Below, piece by piece: positions 61,589-64,000 of a stretch of 64,000 bases of DNA. This DNA comes from CAWGYT01 sp963826795. GTDB lineage: Bacteria; Planctomycetota; Planctomycetia; Pirellulales; Pirellulaceae. The number at the start of each line of letters is the position of its first letter. The stretch's first letter is position 1. A program made the position numbers and the translations under genes. The notes under the pieces are model-generated. The model searched no databases, was not told the origin of the DNA, and saw only the letters and a program-made list of their open reading frames with translations. The stretch lies in the NCBI GenBank assembly GCA_963826795.1, contig CAWGYT010000009.1, positions 124,001 to 188,000 on the forward strand, read 5' to 3'.

Positions 61589-62392
61589 ATGGCGGTGATT
61601 CGGATCGACGATCTTCAGGATTCGCGGCTCAACGTTTATCGCGACCTTCCTGGCTCGAATCTGACGCGCGATTCCGGGCGGTTTATTGCGGAAAGCCAGC
61701 TGCTCGTCGAGCGGCTGCTGGCGAGCTCGTTCCGGACGGAGTCCATTCTTTGCAGCGATGCGACGTGCGACAAGTTTGTGTCACTCGTCGACGCCGCCCT
61801 CCCTATCTACGTCGTGCGTCGCAACCAGCTAAGTGAGATCGTGGGGTTCAAGTTTCACCGCGGCATGTTGGCCTGCGGACTTCGTCCTTTGAACCCCGAC
61901 CTGCAGGCACTCATTCCGAACTCGGACAGCGGCCGCTCGACGATCGTCGTGTGTCCGCAGCTGGCGGACCCTACCAACCTGGCCGGTGTCGTCCGCAATT
62001 GCGCCGCCTTCGGCGTGGACGGCTTGCTGCTGGGACCTCGGTGCGCCGACGTCTACTCGCGGCGCGTGGTCCGTGTTTCGATGGGGACCGTTTTTCGTCT
62101 GCCGGTTCGCGTCTCGCCCGACCTTCAGCAGGATCTTGAGGAGCTCCGGAATAGGTATAGCTACGTCCATTACGCAACCGTCTTGGACGAATCTGATCCG
62201 ATCTCGGCTTTCAAGTCGAGGCCGGCGAGGATGTCACTTCTGTTCGGAAGCGAAGATTGCGGGCTGGATGAAGTTTGGACTCGGCTAAGCGAGCGCCGCG
62301 TCACGTTGCCGATGCGAAACGAAACCGACTCATTGAATGTCGCGACGTCCACCGGCATCTTTCTGTACCACTTCACCGCGCTGATGGATTGA
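61589..62392 (+). CDS. TrmH/SpoU-family RNA 2'-O-methyltransferase
   Basis: 267 residues with an N-terminal substrate-binding domain (RFIAESQLLVERLLASSF, ~30-45) and a C-terminal SPOUT domain. The three family motifs are present: DPTNLAGVVRNCAAFGVDGLLL (Asn and Arg of motif 1), LLFGSEDCGL (motif 2) and LPMRNETDSLNVATSTGIFLY (motif 3, forming the knotted SAM site). It methylates a ribose 2'-OH in rRNA or tRNA; the target cannot be told from sequence. It starts right after the palindrome array and converges with egtB 18 bases away. Confidence 0.92.
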   Translation: MAVIRIDDLQDSRLNVYRDLPGSNLTRDSGRFIAESQLLVERLLASSFRTESILCSDATCDKFVSLVDAALPIYVVRRNQLSEIVGFKFHRGMLACGLRPLNPDLQALIPNSDSGRSTIVVCPQLADPTNLAGVVRNCAAFGVDGLLLGPRCADVYSRRVVRVSMGTVFRLPVRVSPDLQQDLEELRNRYSYVHYATVLDESDPISAFKSRPARMSLLFGSEDCGLDEVWTRLSERRVTLPMRNETDSLNVATSTGIFLYHFTALMD

Positions 62393-62410
62393 GACACGCT
62401 TCGGAGTGAA

Positions 62411-63717
<1,307 letters not shown>

Positions 63718-63721
<4 letters not shown>

Positions 63722-64000
63722 CCGCCAAACTCGGCCCGAAGGGTGGTCAGACTCTTGGGAATCGCCGTCAGATAGTCTTCCTTGCCTTCAAACTCGAGTG
63801 AAATGAAACCGCGATAATCGACCCCGCGCAAGATCTCGGCCACGCGTCCGTAGTCGATCGGCAGCGTGTACCATTTGCCGCCGCCGTGATACGTCTTGGC
63901 CTGCACGAAAATCGCTTTGGGGGCAAGCTGAGCGTACTGCTCGTACTGGTCTTCCAGAAAGTTACCGGTGTCGAGCGTCACTTGCAGCCAGGGTGAGTTG
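63718..64000 (-). CDS. sugar phosphate isomerase/epimerase-like protein, 3' end only
   Basis: The C-terminal ~93 residues of a TIM-barrel protein whose start is beyond the right edge. The frame is open to position 64000 and reads NSPWLQVTLDTGNFLEDQYEQ, then FVQAKTYHGGGKWYTLPIDY and GFISLEFEGKEDYL. These match the last two or three strands of xylose-isomerase-like barrels: an Asp in LDTGN and a Glu in LEFEGKED are likely metal-binding. It overlaps the egtB start by 4 bases, so the two are likely co-transcribed. Confidence 0.82.

Noticed and set aside
61366..61836. 156-codon plus-strand frame (EGEAPAEP...SAGASPSR peptide).
   Set aside because: It is the translation of the dispersed palindromes plus an out-of-frame part of the SpoU-type gene.

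Overview
The window looks like a piece of a high-GC planctomycete chromosome, probably Pirellulales or a close relative. The evidence is an LEPR-XLL/DUF4347 giant surface protein, a cytochrome c/discoidin/dehydrogenase-propeller protein of the Pirellula/Verrucomicrobium type, a 23S-5S rRNA unit with no 16S gene beside it, an orphan CHC2 zinc-finger ORF set in decayed repeats, and dispersed GGCTCGGCAGGAGCC-type palindromes. No taxonomic search was possible.

Region 1-32346 (minus strand) is essentially one giant gene. It starts at 32346 and runs off the left edge: at least about 10,780 codons. It encodes a secreted or surface multidomain protein with a DUF4347 domain, RTX-type GGxGxDxx repeats, many copies of a module marked G-x-G-T-x-x-D-P-W, an embedded metzincin-type zinc protease motif (HELGHALGLQH), EF-hand-like loops and a tandem array of ~100-residue W-x-L-x-L-x-G modules. 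The reading frame is broken five times by single-base shifts. Five ordinary genes elsewhere in the window carry the same kind of shift, several in G/C homopolymers, so most of these are probably sequence errors rather than biology.

Region 32.9-40.2 kb holds a large c-type cytochrome/propeller protein (plus), two small hypothetical genes, about 1.6 kb of decayed repeats around an orphan CHC2 zinc-finger ORF, and a frameshifted Sua5/TsaC tRNA-modification gene (minus).

Region 40.3-43.9 kb carries 5S and 23S rRNA (minus strand) with their own strong sigma70-like promoter and a terminator. No 16S gene is present.

Region 44.3-57.8 kb is an exopolysaccharide/O-antigen-like locus: rmlD, a polyprenyl-phosphate sugar transferase and a GT2 glycosyltransferase, then a minus-strand run wzx - wzy/ligase-like - Wzz/BY-kinase-like - GT4 - GT2 - rmlB-rmlC fusion - rmlA. 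Together these can make dTDP-L-rhamnose, start a lipid-linked repeat unit, extend, flip and polymerise it.

Region 58.2-64 kb has metabolic genes: a glycosylasparaginase-like Ntn hydrolase, a thioredoxin-fold protein, a small conserved-looking protein, two sugar-phosphate isomerase/epimerase-type TIM barrels (one cut by the right edge), a TrmH/SpoU RNA methyltransferase and ergothioneine-synthase-like EgtB.
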